Source: Corynebacterium sp.
Lineage (GTDB): Bacteria > Actinomycetota > Actinomycetes > Mycobacteriales > Mycobacteriaceae
DNA length: 24,493 nucleotides
NCBI RefSeq assembly: GCF_030152825.1
Contig: NZ_JASLIP010000043.1
Location: 1-24,493, forward strand
Reading direction: 5' to 3'
The stretch's first letter is position 1. Every line of letters begins with the position of its first letter. The notes below the pieces were generated by a model, which was given only the letters and a program-made list of their open reading frames with translations, had not been told where the DNA came from and made no database searches. Positions 7,705 through 16,155 of the stretch are shown here, piece by piece. Position numbers and translations under genes: made by a program.

Positions 7705-9501
7705 CTATTTCTTCAGTGCAGCCAGGTAGTCGGCGAGCAGCTGCCCGGCGGTCGCGAGATTCTCCAGGAACCACTGCGGGTCCTCCGCGCTCTCGCTGTA
7801 GCTCACCAGGTACTCGATGTGGTCCTGATTCGGCGTGTAGTTCACGCCGAATCCCTCGGCGACGCTCGGTGCGAAGGCATAGCGAATCAGCTGATCCGCC
7901 GAACCCACCGACGTCGTGGAGAGGAAGTCTCGCAGCGCGAGCGCTACCCCCTCGTCCTTGAGCAGGGAGATGCCGTCCGTGCCCTCCTCGGACTTCCGGG
8001 CGGTGAAGTTCAGCGCCCACAGGTGGCGGTCGATACCCGCGCCCGCCTTGCAGCTCTTCACCCACCCCCGGTGGGCGGCCAGCACCGCGTCCAGCTTCTC
8101 GCGGAGCTCCGCATTCTCCGCAGCGGCCTCCGCGTCCTCGGTCTTGATGAGGGCCTTGGCGAAGGCCACGGCCTCCGGGGTGGCGGCGCGCAGGCACTCC
8201 GTGCGCCCGGCCTTGTACTCCCGCATGTCCACGGCCTCGTACACCCCGCGGATGCGACCAAAGGTCAGCTCCTGAGCCAAGGTGAGGATCAGCTGGCCCA
8301 TCGCATCGGCGCTGAACTTGAAGGGAATCTCATCCTGCGGCAGGCGAGGGGCATCCACAATGCGCAGCTCCGGCTCCGCACCAACACTCGCTCCACCCGA
8401 GGTGCCCACGCTCGCCAGCTCTTCCGGCACCCGAACCCAGGTCAGCTCCTCGGGGCGGGCCAGCGCCGGCGAACCCGGAGCCTCGTCCTTGACCTTGACC
8501 TCCTGGATGCGCCGCAGCGCCGTGACCAGGGTCGCGCCGTCCACCGTGGAGTGCTCCACGTGCATCGCCTGGAAGTTCTGCACGGTGCTGATCACGTAGG
8601 TGATCGGCTTGTAAACCCAGGCCAGCCCGGTGCTAAACGCAGCGCGGCGCAGCAGCTCCTCCTCAGAGCCACGGGTCGAGTCGAGGGTGACGTTGAAAAG
8701 CTGGTCGCGCAGCTGGTCGTAGGTCTCGGCGTTATCTCGGTCGCGGATCATCTCGTTGAAGGGTTCCGCCAGTAGGCCCGAGCCCAGGTAGCTCATGTCC
8801 GCAAAACCCGTGCGCGCGGCGAGCGCCGCGTCGCTGCCCTCCTCGGCCTCCGGGGCAGGGGCATCGACGATCTTGCCAAGCGCGGCGCGGATCGTGGAGA
8901 TGGACAGGGCATGCCCGCTGCCGTCGGAGATGGGGACATTCCACATGCGTCCCTCATGCAGCACGCCGATCCGGCGGCTGCGCGCCCCCTTCGTGCAGCG
9001 CAGGATCTCGTCGCGATCCACATTCGGGTGGCGCAGGCCACCGTTGAAGCAACGCCACTGCGTGGAGCTCAGCGGGTTATCGAGGAAGTCGCGCTCCTCC
9101 GGCATCTGCCCGCGCGCCTGCATCAGGTGCACCTCCGCAATGCGGCGGATGACGCGAGCCACCCGATCCAAACCCTCGCCGGCGACGTCGATGCGTGCCT
9201 GGAAACCGACGTTCGTGGTCACCGGGAGGGAGGTGCGGACGTCGAGGTAGTCATCCAGCCACTGCTCGGCCAGCCAGCTGGAGTTCTCGGCCTCCTGCTC
9301 TTCGGCGAACTCCCGCAGCTGAGCCTGCAGGCGCGGCCCCTCCTGCTGCTTGAAATCGGCGATGGCCTCGTCGGTGTGAACCAGCTGATCGTTGCTGGCC
9401 ACGGCGCTGACCACATGGCGCAACCGACCCAGGGTGTCCTCCAGCTCCGGCAGCGGCAGAGGCTTCAAGATTGCAGCATTGGATACCGGGTTATTCGTCA
9501 T
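7705..9501 (-). CDS. Choline/carnitine O-acyltransferase family protein
   Basis: A 598-residue soluble enzyme of the carnitine/choline acyltransferase family, which moves acyl groups between CoA and carnitine or choline; which of these it uses is not evident. The start LPLPELEDTLGRLRHVV and WLAEQWLDDYLDVRTSLPVTTNVGF (76-100) are typical of the family N-terminus. The catalytic histidine is His317 in VEHSTVDG (315-322). The CoA/substrate-binding segment YEAVDMREYKAGRTECLR (421-438) and GIDRHLWAL (489-497) follow. Length is normal for the family. The ATG is ten bases after the stop of the upstream YibE/F gene, and the TAGGA overlapping that stop acts as ribosome binding site, so the two are an operon. 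A terminator follows at 7658-7692. In a corynebacterium it may serve fatty-acid or carnitine/choline use. Confidence 0.85.
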   Translation of the reverse strand: MTNNPVSNAAILKPLPLPELEDTLGRLRHVVSAVASNDQLVHTDEAIADFKQQEGPRLQAQLREFAEEQEAENSSWLAEQWLDDYLDVRTSLPVTTNVGFQARIDVAGEGLDRVARVIRRIAEVHLMQARGQMPEERDFLDNPLSSTQWRCFNGGLRHPNVDRDEILRCTKGARSRRIGVLHEGRMWNVPISDGSGHALSISTIRAALGKIVDAPAPEAEEGSDAALAARTGFADMSYLGSGLLAEPFNEMIRDRDNAETYDQLRDQLFNVTLDSTRGSEEELLRRAAFSTGLAWVYKPITYVISTVQNFQAMHVEHSTVDGATLVTALRRIQEVKVKDEAPGSPALARPEELTWVRVPEELASVGTSGGASVGAEPELRIVDAPRLPQDEIPFKFSADAMGQLILTLAQELTFGRIRGVYEAVDMREYKAGRTECLRAATPEAVAFAKALIKTEDAEAAAENAELREKLDAVLAAHRGWVKSCKAGAGIDRHLWALNFTARKSEEGTDGISLLKDEGVALALRDFLSTTSVGSADQLIRYAFAPSVAEGFGVNYTPNQDHIEYLVSYSESAEDPQWFLENLATAGQLLADYLAALKK

Positions 9502-9511
9502 GAATTTAATC

Positions 9512-10741
9512 CTAATGGCTGTGGATATGCGCGTGCCCCGAATCCCTGCTGTTTGGGTCCGCGGTCACAGCCGCGATGGCGGTGGTCAGCGGAATCGCCA
9601 GCAGCAACGCGATCGCACCCGTGACGGAGCGCAGCAGCTCGGTGGCCATCACGTCCGAGGTGAGCACCTGCTCGATCGGCCGACCGGAGATGCTCAGCAG
9701 CAGCATCATTGGGATCGCCACACCCGCGTACCCCAGCACCAGGGTGTAGACCATCGAGGCGATGTGGTCCTCACCGACCCGCATGGCGTTGCGGAAGAGC
9801 TGCCAGGCCGAGGCATCCGGCTCGGCCCGCTTGAGCTCCGTGATCGTGGAAGCCTGCGCGATCGTGGCGTCGTTGAGTACGCCCAGCGCGCCGATGATCA
9901 TCCCGGCCAGCATCAGCCCGGTGATGTCCAGCTCCGGCAGGTAGAGCAGGATCTGCAGATTCGATTCATCCCCCAATCCTCGCAGGGAGGTGGAGTCGAT
10001 GGCCAACCCCGATAGCGCCGTGGCGATGGCCACCGCCACCAGGGAGCCACCCATCGCGGCCGCGGATTTCCAGTTCACCCCGTGAACCAAGAAGACGACA
10101 AGGAGGATGACGGTCGCCGCCGTCGTCACCGCCAACCACAGCGGGGAGCCACCCCGCAGCAACGCGGGCAGCAGGAAGGCGAGGATCATCACCATCGTGA
10201 TCGCCAGCCCCACGAGGGCCCGAAGCCCGCGCCAGCGGCCGACCGCGATGATCAGCACGATCGTGGCCAGCACCCACGCCCACAGCGGGCCCGTGCGGTC
10301 GTAGTCCTGGAAGGCGTAGGTGCCGTGGCTGTGGATTAGCTTGATGCTATCGCCCTCATGCAGCTCCGGTTCGCCGGGCATGTGGCGGGACTCCAGTGCG
10401 GTGTATTTGCCCTCGTCGGCGCCGTCGGTAAGCCGGACGATGACCTGCGTGCAGTGCTTCTCCGCGAAGGTGTTCTTATCCTCCGGGATCGCCTCGCTGG
10501 TCACGCCGATCTCGGTGGCCCCGCACTTCGCGGCGCGGGTGAAGAAAACCTCGCCGCTGGTCAGCGGCCCGGCGTAGCCGGAGTTCTGGTACGCCGGGGT
10601 GACCTTGGGTTCCTCGCTGCTGTGCGGCCACTGCACGACGAGGGCGGCGAGGGTGGCGATGGCGAATACCGCCAGGCCGATGGCCAGCACCCACTGGGGT
10701 GTGCTCCACCGCTGCGTCGTTTTCTTATGGTGCTTGGCCAC
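9512..10741 (-). CDS. YibE/F family membrane protein
   Basis: A 409-residue inner-membrane protein of the YibE/F family, of unknown function. It has one N-terminal helix (about 17-38), an extracytoplasmic domain of about 110 residues with two cysteines (AAKCGATEIG and EKHCTQVIV), and then roughly seven to eight helices from residue 150 on. The conserved part includes LGALGVLNDATIAQASTITEL and the loop MRVGEDHIASMVYTLVLGYAG. The C-terminus is His-rich (GHAHIHSH), which could bind metal. The start is GTG, preceded by GAGGG. It is the first gene of a two-gene operon with the acyltransferase. A -10-like TATTTT (minus strand, 10762-10757) and the palindrome at 10763-10788 lie just upstream. Confidence 0.85.
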   Translation of the reverse strand: MAKHHKKTTQRWSTPQWVLAIGLAVFAIATLAALVVQWPHSSEEPKVTPAYQNSGYAGPLTSGEVFFTRAAKCGATEIGVTSEAIPEDKNTFAEKHCTQVIVRLTDGADEGKYTALESRHMPGEPELHEGDSIKLIHSHGTYAFQDYDRTGPLWAWVLATIVLIIAVGRWRGLRALVGLAITMVMILAFLLPALLRGGSPLWLAVTTAATVILLVVFLVHGVNWKSAAAMGGSLVAVAIATALSGLAIDSTSLRGLGDESNLQILLYLPELDITGLMLAGMIIGALGVLNDATIAQASTITELKRAEPDASAWQLFRNAMRVGEDHIASMVYTLVLGYAGVAIPMMLLLSISGRPIEQVLTSDVMATELLRSVTGAIALLLAIPLTTAIAAVTADPNSRDSGHAHIHSH

Positions 10742-10762
10742 GGGGTATCCCTCGCTAAAATA

Positions 10763-10788
10763 GGCGCGCGGGCGATCGCGTGCGCGCC
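10763..10788. repeat. 26-base near-perfect palindrome between divergent genes
   Basis: Outer arms GGCGCGC (10763-10769) and GCGCGCC (10782-10788) are exact inverted copies. The core GCGATCGC (10772-10779) is itself a palindrome with the same centre, leaving only two unmatched pairs. It lies 21 bases upstream of the YibE/F start codon and 76 bases from the nucleoside hydrolase start. A regulator operator or a 5' hairpin are both possible. Confidence 0.6.
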
Positions 10789-10826
10789 GGGTAAATAAAA
10801 AGTATTCCCATTAACTTTGGTGTACC

Positions 10827-10856
10827 TTACCCGGCGGTCGTGGCGATCGGTAGCGT
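10827..10856 (+). promoter_or_regulatory. Promoter of a leaderless nucleoside hydrolase transcript
   Basis: TAGCGT (10851-10856) fits the -10 pattern and ends eight bases before the GTG at 10865. TTACCC (10827-10832), 18 bases upstream, is a weak -35 candidate. The sequence GAAAGGTT between the -10 and the GTG could also serve as a weak ribosome binding site. Confidence 0.45.
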
Positions 10857-10864
10857 GAAAGGTT

Positions 10865-12001
10865 GTGAGCACACCTTCCTTGACGGTCGTTGCCGACGTG
10901 GACACCGGCATCGACGATGCCCTGGCCCTGGTCTACCTCTACCGGCTGCATCTGGCCGGCTGGATCGACCTATCGGTGACCACCAGTGCCGGCAACTGCA
11001 CTGCCGATGACGCCGCCCGTAATTCTGCGGAAGTCTTCCGGGTCGCCGCCCAGCAGTGGGGACCTTTTTTATTAGGACGTCACCGCGCCCAACGCGGTGG
11101 TGGTTCGGATACTTCAATCCCGAAGATCACGATCGGGGCTGCGCACCCGCGGGTGCTGCCTTTGGTGACGACGCCGGAGACCCATGGGCCGCGGGGGCTG
11201 GGCTACTGGCTGGGAGAGTCCGGCGACGCCCGGCGGGTGCAGGCGGAGGGATCGCTAGGGCAGGCTGAAGCGCCCCTCACGCCGGGCGGTAGCACACCGG
11301 ATGGCACCGCGGTCGCGGCGGTGGCCCACTGGGCGGATGCGCAGCCCACCCACCTGCTGGTGTGTGGGCCTGCGACGAACCTGGCCTGGGCGGTGGAGCA
11401 CGCCCCGGAGGTGCTGCGGGGATGCCAGGTGGTCATCATGGGCGGGGCATTTGGGTATCCCGGCAATACCACCCCGGTCGCGGAGTGGAACGCGTGGGTG
11501 GACCCGCACGCGCTGAAGTATTCCCTGCAGCACTGGCCCGAGGGCGCACCCCTGCCCGTGATCGCCCCGCTGAACATGACTGAGCAGGTGTTGCTCTCCC
11601 CGGAGCGGCTCCGCGACTGGGTTGGCGGGCTCGATGGCGCCCAAGCAGATGGCCATCGAGGCGACCAGGAGGGCGCGCAGGCGGAGTCGCAGCTCGGCCA
11701 GTTGCTGACCGCCGCGGTTGAGTTCTATTTCGAGTTCCACGAGCAGGTCGGGGTCGGCTACCAGGCACAGATCCACGACCTTGCAGCCGCGATGGTGCTG
11801 CTGGAGGACGTGGGCTTCGAGGCAACTGAGTTCCACGTGGACGTGGAGGCCGACTCCGAACTCACCCGGGGTGCGACCCTCGCCTTCGACCCAAACCCGC
11901 CCTTCGGCCAGCAGCTCACCCCGAATGCGCGGGTGCTGGGACGCCTGGACGCGGGCGGGGTGCTGGAACGCTTCGGTGAGCTGCTGGCCGGCGAGCTCTG
12001 A
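10865..12001 (+). CDS. Inosine/uridine-preferring nucleoside hydrolase family protein
   Basis: A 378-residue cytosolic protein of the nucleoside hydrolase (IUNH) family, which splits ribonucleosides into base and ribose for purine or pyrimidine salvage. The calcium-binding signature DVDTGIDDALAL starts at residue 11. The central PATNLAWAVEHAPEVL and IMGGAFGYPGNTTPVAEWN segments contain the substrate-contacting Asn residues, PLNMTEQVLL contains the conserved Asn-x-Thr, and IHDLAAAMVL carries the last metal-ligand Asp. At 378 residues it is longer than the roughly 310-330 common in the family, with Gln/Gly-rich inserts near 120-145 and 255-275. The start is GTG after a -10 at leaderless spacing. 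Nucleoside specificity cannot be read from sequence. Confidence 0.88.
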   Translation: MSTPSLTVVADVDTGIDDALALVYLYRLHLAGWIDLSVTTSAGNCTADDAARNSAEVFRVAAQQWGPFLLGRHRAQRGGGSDTSIPKITIGAAHPRVLPLVTTPETHGPRGLGYWLGESGDARRVQAEGSLGQAEAPLTPGGSTPDGTAVAAVAHWADAQPTHLLVCGPATNLAWAVEHAPEVLRGCQVVIMGGAFGYPGNTTPVAEWNAWVDPHALKYSLQHWPEGAPLPVIAPLNMTEQVLLSPERLRDWVGGLDGAQADGHRGDQEGAQAESQLGQLLTAAVEFYFEFHEQVGVGYQAQIHDLAAAMVLLEDVGFEATEFHVDVEADSELTRGATLAFDPNPPFGQQLTPNARVLGRLDAGGVLERFGELLAGEL

Positions 12002-12033
12002 GGCTTCACCGGCGGCGTGTCCGGGGCTCTTGT

Positions 12034-12171
12034 TAGACTTTGCACCGCGAAGTATCAGGTCGCTTGTAGCCAAGGGCAACGCGCCAAGACGCAATAACGC
12101 GGGTTCAACGGCGAGGGCGTGGCTGAGAAATGACAAGGACGAGAAACAATACGGTGAGGAGCAGCCCCTTA
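12034..12171 (+). promoter_or_regulatory. Promoter -10 and folded leader of the secreted peptidase gene
   Basis: TAGACT (12034-12039) fits TANNNT and would give a 5' leader of about 125 bases to the ATG at 12172. The leader can form nested pairings: AGCCA (12068-12072) with TGGCT (12120-12124), and CGCC (12082-12085) with GGCG (12110-12113). I recognise no riboswitch class in it. A strong ribosome binding site GTGAGGAG (12155-12161) closes it. Confidence 0.3.
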
Positions 12172-13770
12172 ATGCGAGTAGGCCACAAGATTGCAGGAAT
12201 GCTGGGAGGCCTTGGACTACTCAGCGCCCTGGTCGCCCCGGCGGCGACCGCGGAGACACAGCAACTTTCCTGGGGCGATTGCCCTGCGGACGTCTTCGTC
12301 ACGAAGCGGGCGAAGTGCGCGGAGTTCCAGGTGCCGATGGACTACTCGCAGCCCGATGGGCAGAAGATCACGCTCACGATGAGCAAGATCCCGGCGACCG
12401 GCGCCAAGCGCGGCGTCATCGCTGGTAACCCAGGCGGCCCGGGCGGCAGCGCGCTGGAGATGTTCGCGGACAACGGTGCCCCAGACAAGCTCAATAGGCA
12501 GCGGGTCAAGATCCCCGCCGACGTGCAGAAGCACTATGACCTCATCGCGGTCCAGCCCCGCGGCCTCGCCCACGGGGAGGCGCTGAATTGTAGCTACGGG
12601 CACCTCGCCAGCGGTGTGATCCCGACGATGGCCGCCGGGCTCTTCCGCGACCTGTGCAACCTCGAGCAGCCCGGCTACTCCCAGCAGGTCACCACCGCAA
12701 ACACCGCCCGCGACCTCGACCGAGCCCGCCAGCTGCTGGGGGAGGAGCGCCTCAACCTCTACGGCGTCTCCTACGGTGGGGTCCTCATGGGCACCTACGC
12801 CACGATGTTCCCGCAGCACACCGGCAAGGCGCTGATCGATAGCTCCGCGAGCCCGGAGAGCCTTTGGTTCAAGACCGGCCGCGACCGCGAGTCCTGGCGC
12901 CGCGACGGGCTGCACGATGTCTTCCAGTGGATCGCCGACCGAGACGATGAGTACCACCTGGGCACCACGCCGCTGCAGGTCTACCAGCGCTGGTCAGCCG
13001 TCATTGATAAGGAAAGCGGGGCGCCCGCGCAGGTCACGCCGCCACCGGCCGAGATCGGAGACCTGCCAGCGGGGTTGAAGGAGCACGCCAACATCGCGCT
13101 GCCCGCCGCGAACCAGGCGCTGCCGCCCGCGTGGCGACTCGGCTCGGCCATGGTCACGCTAGCCAAGGGCAAGCAGCAGGCCACGCTGACCTCCCCGCTG
13201 TTCACCTTCACCTACTTCGGGGCGCTGTATAACCCGGAGATGCGCCCGAAGCTCGCCGAGTACATCCGCACGGGCAAGCCGCCGAAGATGGCGAGCCAGG
13301 AACTGGGGCCGAACGGTCGGCCTATCAACCCCGTGACTGGCAAGGAGCTCTCCGAGGAAGAGACGATGGGCCTGCTGGAGCAGATGACCTCCCTGGGCTC
13401 CGTGGAACGTTCAATCGTCTGCAACGACAACGCCACGCCGACCAAGCCCGAGATGCTGCCGCAGCTGTTCATCGATGAGCTCACCGGCGGCGACTCGATC
13501 TCCGCGATCGAGGGCAACCTCGGCTCGGGGCGCGTCTGCGCGGGCTGGCCGCTGCCGCACCCGGGAGCACCAATCAACGGCGAGAAGCTGGAGACCAAGC
13601 CCCTGCACGTGGGATTCAAAAATGATTCGGCGGTCACCGGCGACGCCATCTGGAAGATGCAGAAGGCCCTGGGTGGCGAGGCCGTGCAGGTGCCGGGCCA
13701 CGCCCACGGCGTGATGCTCGTTGCGCCGGAGAAGGTCGCCGATAAGGTCAGCGCCTACTTCAACGGCTAG
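12172..13770 (+). CDS. Secreted alpha/beta-hydrolase peptidase, tripeptidyl aminopeptidase (TAP)-like
   Basis: An exported serine peptidase of the TAP-like alpha/beta-hydrolase group (532 residues from this start), which trims peptides from the N-terminus outside the cytoplasm. The signal peptide MRVGHKIAGMLGGLGLLSAL ends near APAATA (residue 27). The oxyanion-hole segment NPGGPGGS begins at residue 86, and the nucleophile is Ser200 in GVSYGG. GHAHG near the C-terminus (His510 or His512) supplies the histidine. An unusual VQPRG (127-131) replaces the usual DPRG. Several cysteines (for example near residues 37 and 49) suit an extracellular, disulfide-bonded protein. The frame is open from an ATG at 12130, but the ATG at 12172 has GTGAGGAG ten bases upstream and gives a cleaner signal peptide, so I prefer it. 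Confidence 0.88.
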   Translation: MRVGHKIAGMLGGLGLLSALVAPAATAETQQLSWGDCPADVFVTKRAKCAEFQVPMDYSQPDGQKITLTMSKIPATGAKRGVIAGNPGGPGGSALEMFADNGAPDKLNRQRVKIPADVQKHYDLIAVQPRGLAHGEALNCSYGHLASGVIPTMAAGLFRDLCNLEQPGYSQQVTTANTARDLDRARQLLGEERLNLYGVSYGGVLMGTYATMFPQHTGKALIDSSASPESLWFKTGRDRESWRRDGLHDVFQWIADRDDEYHLGTTPLQVYQRWSAVIDKESGAPAQVTPPPAEIGDLPAGLKEHANIALPAANQALPPAWRLGSAMVTLAKGKQQATLTSPLFTFTYFGALYNPEMRPKLAEYIRTGKPPKMASQELGPNGRPINPVTGKELSEEETMGLLEQMTSLGSVERSIVCNDNATPTKPEMLPQLFIDELTGGDSISAIEGNLGSGRVCAGWPLPHPGAPINGEKLETKPLHVGFKNDSAVTGDAIWKMQKALGGEAVQVPGHAHGVMLVAPEKVADKVSAYFNG

Positions 13771-13773
13771 CCA

Positions 13774-13868
13774 CACGCTCTAGGGCATGGCTTTCGGCCC
13801 CGCGCCGCAGGAAGTTTCTCCTGCAGCGCGGGGCCGAATGCTTAACCCAGCGCGGGGTCTAGAGCGTG
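13774..13868. terminator. Large double hairpin between convergent genes
   Basis: An inner hairpin spans 13793-13838: 13 perfect pairs (13793-13805 with 13826-13838), one mismatch, six more pairs and a six-base loop. An outer 10-base inverted repeat encloses it (CACGCTCTAG at 13774-13783, CTAGAGCGTG at 13859-13868), followed by GGTTTTAG on the plus strand. It lies between the ends of the peptidase gene and metE and probably terminates both. Confidence 0.75.
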
Positions 13869-13872
13869 GGTT

Positions 13873-16155
13873 TTAGAGGGTGGCGCGCGCCTTCTTCGCG
13901 GCGTCGACCAGCACCTCGAGGCTGGCGGTGGTCTCCTCCCAGCCACGGGTCTTCAGGCCACAGTCCGGGTTGACCCACAGCAGCTCTGGGGCGACGTTAG
14001 CCAGCGCATCGGCCAGCAGCTGGTCTACCTCCTCCTGCTTCGGGACACGCGGGGAGTGGATGTCCCACACGCCCGGGCCGACACCCAGGTCGTAGCCCGC
14101 CTCGTGCAGAGCGGCGAGTACCTGCATGCCGTTGCGGGCAGCCTCAATGGAGGTGACATCCGCGTCGAGGTCGCCGACCGTGCCGATGAGCTCGTTGAAC
14201 TCGGAGTAGCACATGTGGGTGTGGATCTGAGTCTTCGGAGCCACGCCGGAGGTAGCCAGGCGGAAGGAGCCCACGGCCCACTTCAGGTACGCCGGCTGCT
14301 CAGCCTCGCGCAGCGGCAGCAGCTCGCGGATGGCCGGCTCGTCGACCTGGACAACCTTCGCACCGGCGGAGACGAGGTCGTCGATCTCGTCGCGCAGTGC
14401 CAGGGCAACCTGGTCGGCGGTCTCGCCCAGCGGCTGGTCGTCGCGGACGAAGGACCACGCGAGCATCGTCACCGGACCGGTGAGCATGCCCTTGACCGGC
14501 TTGTCGGTCAGCTTCTGGGCCTCCTCGAACCAGGAGACGGTCATCGGCTCCGGACGACGGACGTCGCCGAACAGGATTGGCGGACGGACACAGCGGGAAC
14601 CGTAGGACTGCACCCACGCGTGCTCGGTGGAGTGGTAGCCCTCCAGCTGCTCGGAGAAGTACTGCACCATGTCGTTGCGCTCCGGCTCACCGTGGACGAG
14701 GACGTCTAGGTCCAGCTTCTCCTGGCGCTCGATGACGTCCGCGATCTCGTCGCGCATCGCCTGGGTGTACTGCTCCTCGGTGATCTCGCCCTTGCGCAGT
14801 TTCGCGCGCGCCTGGCGGATCTGGGTGGTCTGCGGGAAGGAGCCGATCGTGGTGGTCGGCAGCGGCGGGAGGTTCAGCTCCTCCTGCTGAGCCTTGCGGC
14901 GCTCCTCGATGTCACCGCGGTGGCGGTTCTCCTCGGTGATCTTGGCGGTGCGCTCGCGGACCTCGTCGTTGTGGGTCAGCTTGGAAGTCGCGCGGGACTG
15001 AACGGCCTCGCGGGCCTCGGCCAGCGCCTTCTCGTCGGCCTCGGTGCCCTCGCCGCGCAGGACGCGGGAGAGCAGGGCAACCTCGCGGATCTTCTCCTCG
15101 CCGAATGCCAGCCAGCTGCGCAGCTCGTCGCCCAGGGTGGTCTCGCGGGCCAGGGTGTACGGCACGTGCAGCAGGGACGCGGAGGTGGAGACGGCGACCG
15201 GGCCGCGCTCGGCCAGTGCCTTCAGGGTCTCCAGGGCGGCGTCCAGGTCGGTGCGCCAGATGTTGCGGCCATCGACGACGCCGGCGACCAGCAGCTCCTC
15301 GCCGGTCCAGCTCGGCAGCTCCTTGCCACCAGCGACGAGGTCGGCTCCGAAGGCGTCGATGCCCAGGCCGCTGAGGGTCTTGATGGCCTGGTCGGCGTCG
15401 CCGTAGTACGTCTGGACCAGCAGCTTCAGGCCGGCGTCGTGGGCGACCTTGGTGAGCTTCTTGTAGCCAGCCTTGACGCGGGAGAGGGTGGCCGGGTCGA
15501 CGTCGGTGACCAGGGAAGGCTCGTCGAGCTGCAGCCAGGTGACCCCCCGGTTAGCGATGCGCGGCAGCAGGCGGCCGTAGGTCTCGAAGAGGGACTCCAG
15601 GTGCTCCAGTGGGTTGGAGCCGTCGGTGGAGCGGGCCAGCGCCAGGTAGGTGAACGGGCCGACGAGGACCGGGCGGACCTTGTCGCCGTGGCGGTTGACC
15701 TGGTCGCGGATGTCGTCGAGCCAGGCGCTGTCCTCGAGGCGGAACTCCTGGTCAGCGGACAGCTCCGGGACGATGTAGTGGTAGTTGGTGTCGAACCACT
15801 TGGTCATCGCGGAGGCCGGCAGCTCGGCGGTGCCACGGGCGGCGGCGAAGAGGCGGTCGATGAACTGCGGCAGGCCATCGTTCTCGTGGTCGCTGATCTC
15901 GGCGACGCGCTCCGGCAGTGCGCCGAGGATCGCGGAGGTGTCGAGGATGGCGTCGTAGTAGGAGCGACCCTGGAAGGGAGCGGAGTCGAGGCCCTCGTTG
16001 ACCAGGCCGTCGGTGTAGTCGTTGACCAGGCGGGTGGCGGTGCCGGCGAGGTCGCGGCCGGTGGCGGAGTCGCGCCAGTAGGCCTCGAGCGCCTTCTTGA
16101 GCTCGCGATCAGGTCCGATGCGTGGGACCCCGGCGGTGGTTGCGTGGAAAGTCAT
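13873..16155 (-). CDS. metE: Cobalamin-independent methionine synthase
   Basis: This enzyme transfers a methyl group from 5-methyltetrahydropteroyltri-glutamate to homocysteine, making methionine without vitamin B12. The 760-residue product is full length, with the N-terminal half (residues 1 to about 400) and the C-terminal catalytic barrel. The zinc ligands are His647 and Cys649 (HTHMC), Glu671 (DVTSIEAAR) and Cys732 (NPDCGLKTRGW), which match the known ligands of E. coli MetE with a constant offset of six residues. The ATG has AAGGA upstream as ribosome binding site. A leader of about 230 bases with strong secondary structure and an McbR operator over the -35 region precede it, so repression by McbR in response to methionine status is expected. 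It is divergent from an ECF transporter operon. Confidence 0.98.
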   Translation of the reverse strand: MTFHATTAGVPRIGPDRELKKALEAYWRDSATGRDLAGTATRLVNDYTDGLVNEGLDSAPFQGRSYYDAILDTSAILGALPERVAEISDHENDGLPQFIDRLFAAARGTAELPASAMTKWFDTNYHYIVPELSADQEFRLEDSAWLDDIRDQVNRHGDKVRPVLVGPFTYLALARSTDGSNPLEHLESLFETYGRLLPRIANRGVTWLQLDEPSLVTDVDPATLSRVKAGYKKLTKVAHDAGLKLLVQTYYGDADQAIKTLSGLGIDAFGADLVAGGKELPSWTGEELLVAGVVDGRNIWRTDLDAALETLKALAERGPVAVSTSASLLHVPYTLARETTLGDELRSWLAFGEEKIREVALLSRVLRGEGTEADEKALAEAREAVQSRATSKLTHNDEVRERTAKITEENRHRGDIEERRKAQQEELNLPPLPTTTIGSFPQTTQIRQARAKLRKGEITEEQYTQAMRDEIADVIERQEKLDLDVLVHGEPERNDMVQYFSEQLEGYHSTEHAWVQSYGSRCVRPPILFGDVRRPEPMTVSWFEEAQKLTDKPVKGMLTGPVTMLAWSFVRDDQPLGETADQVALALRDEIDDLVSAGAKVVQVDEPAIRELLPLREAEQPAYLKWAVGSFRLATSGVAPKTQIHTHMCYSEFNELIGTVGDLDADVTSIEAARNGMQVLAALHEAGYDLGVGPGVWDIHSPRVPKQEEVDQLLADALANVAPELLWVNPDCGLKTRGWEETTASLEVLVDAAKKARATL

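Noticed and set aside
12120..12130. TPP riboswitch suggested by GGCTGAGA before the peptidase gene
   Set aside because: The second conserved part of the TPP aptamer (GAACCTGATC-like) does not follow, and the gene has no thiamine link.
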